6,583 bases of DNA. It comes from Chamaesiphon sp. (lineage in GTDB: Bacteria > Cyanobacteriota > Cyanobacteriia > Cyanobacteriales > Chamaesiphonaceae). The translations under genes were made by a program, and so were the position numbers. Below are positions 4,911 to 6,583 of the stretch, piece after piece. Location: NCBI GenBank assembly GCA_026785875.1, contig JAJAZF010000036.1:1-6583 (forward strand). Direction: 5' to 3'. The notes under the pieces were generated by a model that ran no database searches, was not told the DNA's origin, and saw only the letters and a program-made list of their open reading frames with translations. Within the stretch, counting starts at the first letter, position 1. Every line of letters starts with the position of its first letter.

Positions 4911-6431
4911 ATGGCTACCAAACGGATTCTGCTCTGGTATCGTAACGATCTGCGCTTGCACGACCATGAGCCGCTGACTCAGGCTCTCAAAGACGGTATG
5001 AGTGTAATTCCATTATATTGCTTTGACGATCGCCAGTTTGGTCAGACGAGGTTTGGGTTTCCCAAGACAGGTGGATTTCGATCGCAATTTTTACTTGAAA
5101 GCGTCGCTGATTTACAGCAGTCCTGGCAATCTCGCGGTAGCGATCTCCTGCTACGGCGGGGATTGCCAGAAGTAGTTATTCCTGAACTAGTCGAGCAATT
5201 GGGCATCACAGATGTATATTATCATCAGGAAGTTACTCCCGAAGAAATCGCGGTAAGTTCGACACTAGAACGCTCGTTAAAGGCGATTAATGTCAATTGT
5301 AAATCTTTCTGGGGTCATACTCTCTATCGGCTTCAGGATTTACCCTTCACTCTACCCAATCTGCCCGAACTATTTACAAAATTTCGCAAGGATGTAGAAC
5401 GAGATTCCCAGATCCAAAAGCCTTTACCCACGCCCGCTACTTTACCACCACTACCCGTAGATGCTGTTGGTGTAGCCTCTATGGGTCTCCCTAGCCTTGC
5501 CGATTTGGGTGCTGCTGCACCTGAAGTTGACTCGCGGGGAGTTTTGCCATACCACGGTGGAGAAACTGCGGGAATCGAGCGATTAAATGATTATTTTTGG
5601 CAGCAAGATCGGTTGCGGGTATACAAAGAAACTCGCAATGGGATGTTAGGTGCTGATTACTCTTCTAAATTTTCAGCTTGGTTAGCTTTAGGCTGTTTAT
5701 CGCCGCGATATATCGATGGTGAAGTCCGAAGATATGAAGATGAGCGGATCGAAAATGACTCTACTTATTGGTTGATTTTTGAGCTATTATGGCGGGATTA
5801 TTTTCGGTTTATTTGTGCTAAACATGGTGTTAGTATGTTCAAACGATCGGGACTCCAAGGTATCGATCTCAGTTGGAAACAAGACTGGGAGCGGTTCGAT
5901 TTGTGGCGTGAGGGTAAAACCGGATTCCCCTTGGTAGATGCCAATATGCGGGAGTTGGCAGCTACTGGATTTATGTCCAATCGCGGTCGCCAAAATGTTG
6001 CCAGTTTCTTAACCAAGAATCTGGGTATCGATTGGCGGATGGGTGCAGAATGGTTTGAATCTGTATTGATTGATTATGATGCCTGTAGCAATTGGGGAAA
6101 TTGGAATTATACAGCAGGTGTCGGTAATGATGCGCGCGGTTTCCGCTTTTTTAACATTACCAAACAGTCTCTAGATTACGATCGGGAGGGTAAATATGTT
6201 AAACATTGGTTGCCTGAACTCGCTCAAATTCCTGCGGCTAAGGTTCACGAACCTTGGAAACTTTTACCTGTGGAGCAGGAGCGATTTGGGATGAATCTTG
6301 GGGTCGATTATCCACAGCCTGTGGTAGATTTATTCAAGTCTGCCAAAGCTAATGAGGCAATCTACAATAGTGCCTTTAATATATCTAGTAGTGCTAGCGA
6401 CCGTCCCGTTCCTAAACGCCGCTCTAAGTAA
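4911..6431 (+). CDS. cry: DASH-type cryptochrome (Cry-DASH, photolyase family)
   Basis: Cry-DASH proteins are FAD-binding blue-light flavoproteins of the photolyase family, able to repair cyclobutane dimers in single-stranded DNA and possibly to signal. The ATG at 4911 gives 506 residues, normal for the class. Visible: the N-terminal Rossmann-like antenna domain starting KRILLWYRNDLRLHDHEPL (4-22); a proline-rich linker (about 170-205); and the FAD domain with YKETRNGMLGADYSSKFSAW (238-257), LLWRDYFRF (292-300), GKTGFPLVDANMREL (335-349), and DYDACSNWGNWNYTAGVGND (388-407), characteristic of Cry-DASH. W332, W375 and W398 align with the electron-transfer triad of E. coli photolyase. The polar, basic C-terminal tail (about 490-506) is variable. 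The frame is open to an ATG at 4866, but the 15 extra codons run through a heptamer repeat and lack family similarity. No clear Shine-Dalgarno is seen. Confidence 0.93.
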   Translation: MATKRILLWYRNDLRLHDHEPLTQALKDGMSVIPLYCFDDRQFGQTRFGFPKTGGFRSQFLLESVADLQQSWQSRGSDLLLRRGLPEVVIPELVEQLGITDVYYHQEVTPEEIAVSSTLERSLKAINVNCKSFWGHTLYRLQDLPFTLPNLPELFTKFRKDVERDSQIQKPLPTPATLPPLPVDAVGVASMGLPSLADLGAAAPEVDSRGVLPYHGGETAGIERLNDYFWQQDRLRVYKETRNGMLGADYSSKFSAWLALGCLSPRYIDGEVRRYEDERIENDSTYWLIFELLWRDYFRFICAKHGVSMFKRSGLQGIDLSWKQDWERFDLWREGKTGFPLVDANMRELAATGFMSNRGRQNVASFLTKNLGIDWRMGAEWFESVLIDYDACSNWGNWNYTAGVGNDARGFRFFNITKQSLDYDREGKYVKHWLPELAQIPAAKVHEPWKLLPVEQERFGMNLGVDYPQPVVDLFKSAKANEAIYNSAFNISSSASDRPVPKRRSK

Positions 6432-6507
6432 ATAAAGGTAAACTCACATCTTGCACCAGAATATAGATACTAGTAAAACCGTAGATCTAGGGTACCCACA
6501 AGCGGCG

Positions 6508-6538
6508 TTTTTATGCGGGGGTTCCCCCCGCATAAAAA
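6508..6538. repeat. strong GC/AT hairpin downstream of the cryptochrome gene
   Basis: A 14-bp perfect stem, TTTTTATGCGGGGG (6508-6521) with its complement (6525-6538), encloses a 3-nt loop. It lies 76 bp after the cry stop codon. No T run follows the stem on either strand, because the T's and A's are inside it, so it is not a standard intrinsic terminator, though it may block or stabilise 3' ends. It may also be a dispersed palindromic repeat. Confidence 0.7.
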
Positions 6539-6554
6539 AACGACAAGACAGGGG

Positions 6555-6583
6555 CACCCCTACACAATTAATCCGTAGGGGTG
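6555..6583. repeat. inverted repeat at the right edge, related to the MITE core
   Basis: CACCCCTAC (6555-6563) and GTAGGGGTG (6575-6583) are perfect reverse complements around an 11-nt loop. The second arm reaches the last base, so the element probably continues beyond the window. ACCCCTACAC (6556-6565) is identical to 4721-4730 in the inner arm of the MITE-like element, which suggests the same repeat family. Confidence 0.6.

Noticed and set aside
5787..6016. Minus-strand frames inside the cryptochrome gene
   Set aside because: They are antisense to the conserved FAD-binding domain and show no independent signals.

Overview
The window looks cyanobacterial. It carries three copies of the HIP1 octamer GCGATCGC (1521-1528, 2695-2702, 3571-3578) and many CGATCG cores. 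Its genes include a DUF3611 (Tic21/PIC1-like) membrane protein, a cyanobacterial-type PadR regulator and a DASH-type cryptochrome, and it has heptanucleotide repeats and palindromic repeats typical of filamentous cyanobacteria. The genus cannot be fixed from this sequence.

Layout. On the minus strand, reading leftwards, are a CobW/COG0523 metallochaperone gene (start 2174), a Uma2-family nuclease-fold gene (start 1003) and the first 55 codons of dnaG (start 165), which runs off the left edge. larE reads divergently from cobW on the plus strand (2512-3327) and converges on the minus-strand DUF3611 gene (3384-3953). The right third is plus strand: a small PadR regulator (4217-4615), a 135-bp MITE-like palindromic insertion, an intrinsic terminator (4817-4842), then a DASH cryptochrome gene (4911-6431). 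The window ends in a cluster of strong palindromes.

The most informative non-coding element is a compact cobalamin riboswitch on the minus strand (2217-2339) just upstream of cobW. Its closing stem, P6-like hairpin, GCAACTGTAA core and split 3' box are all visible. It ties this COG0523 protein to cobalt/B12 metabolism rather than to zinc, and shows that the longer open frame starting at 2261 is riboswitch RNA, not protein. Its 3' conserved box appears to be split by a 14-nt CGATCG-rich insertion.

The MITE-like element (4624-4758) has inverted ends, a perfect 8-bp target duplication and a second, nested palindrome with 27-nt arms. It begins one target duplication after the padR stop codon. 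Part of its inner arm recurs in the palindrome at the right edge. The dnaG and cryptochrome genes both have short heptamer repeats in the ribosome-binding region just ahead of their start codons. The genes form no obvious single pathway: B12/cobalt (cobW) and nickel-pincer cofactor (larE) functions sit back to back, and the rest are replication, membrane, regulatory and light-related genes. I see no CRISPR array, rRNA, tRNA or defence cluster.
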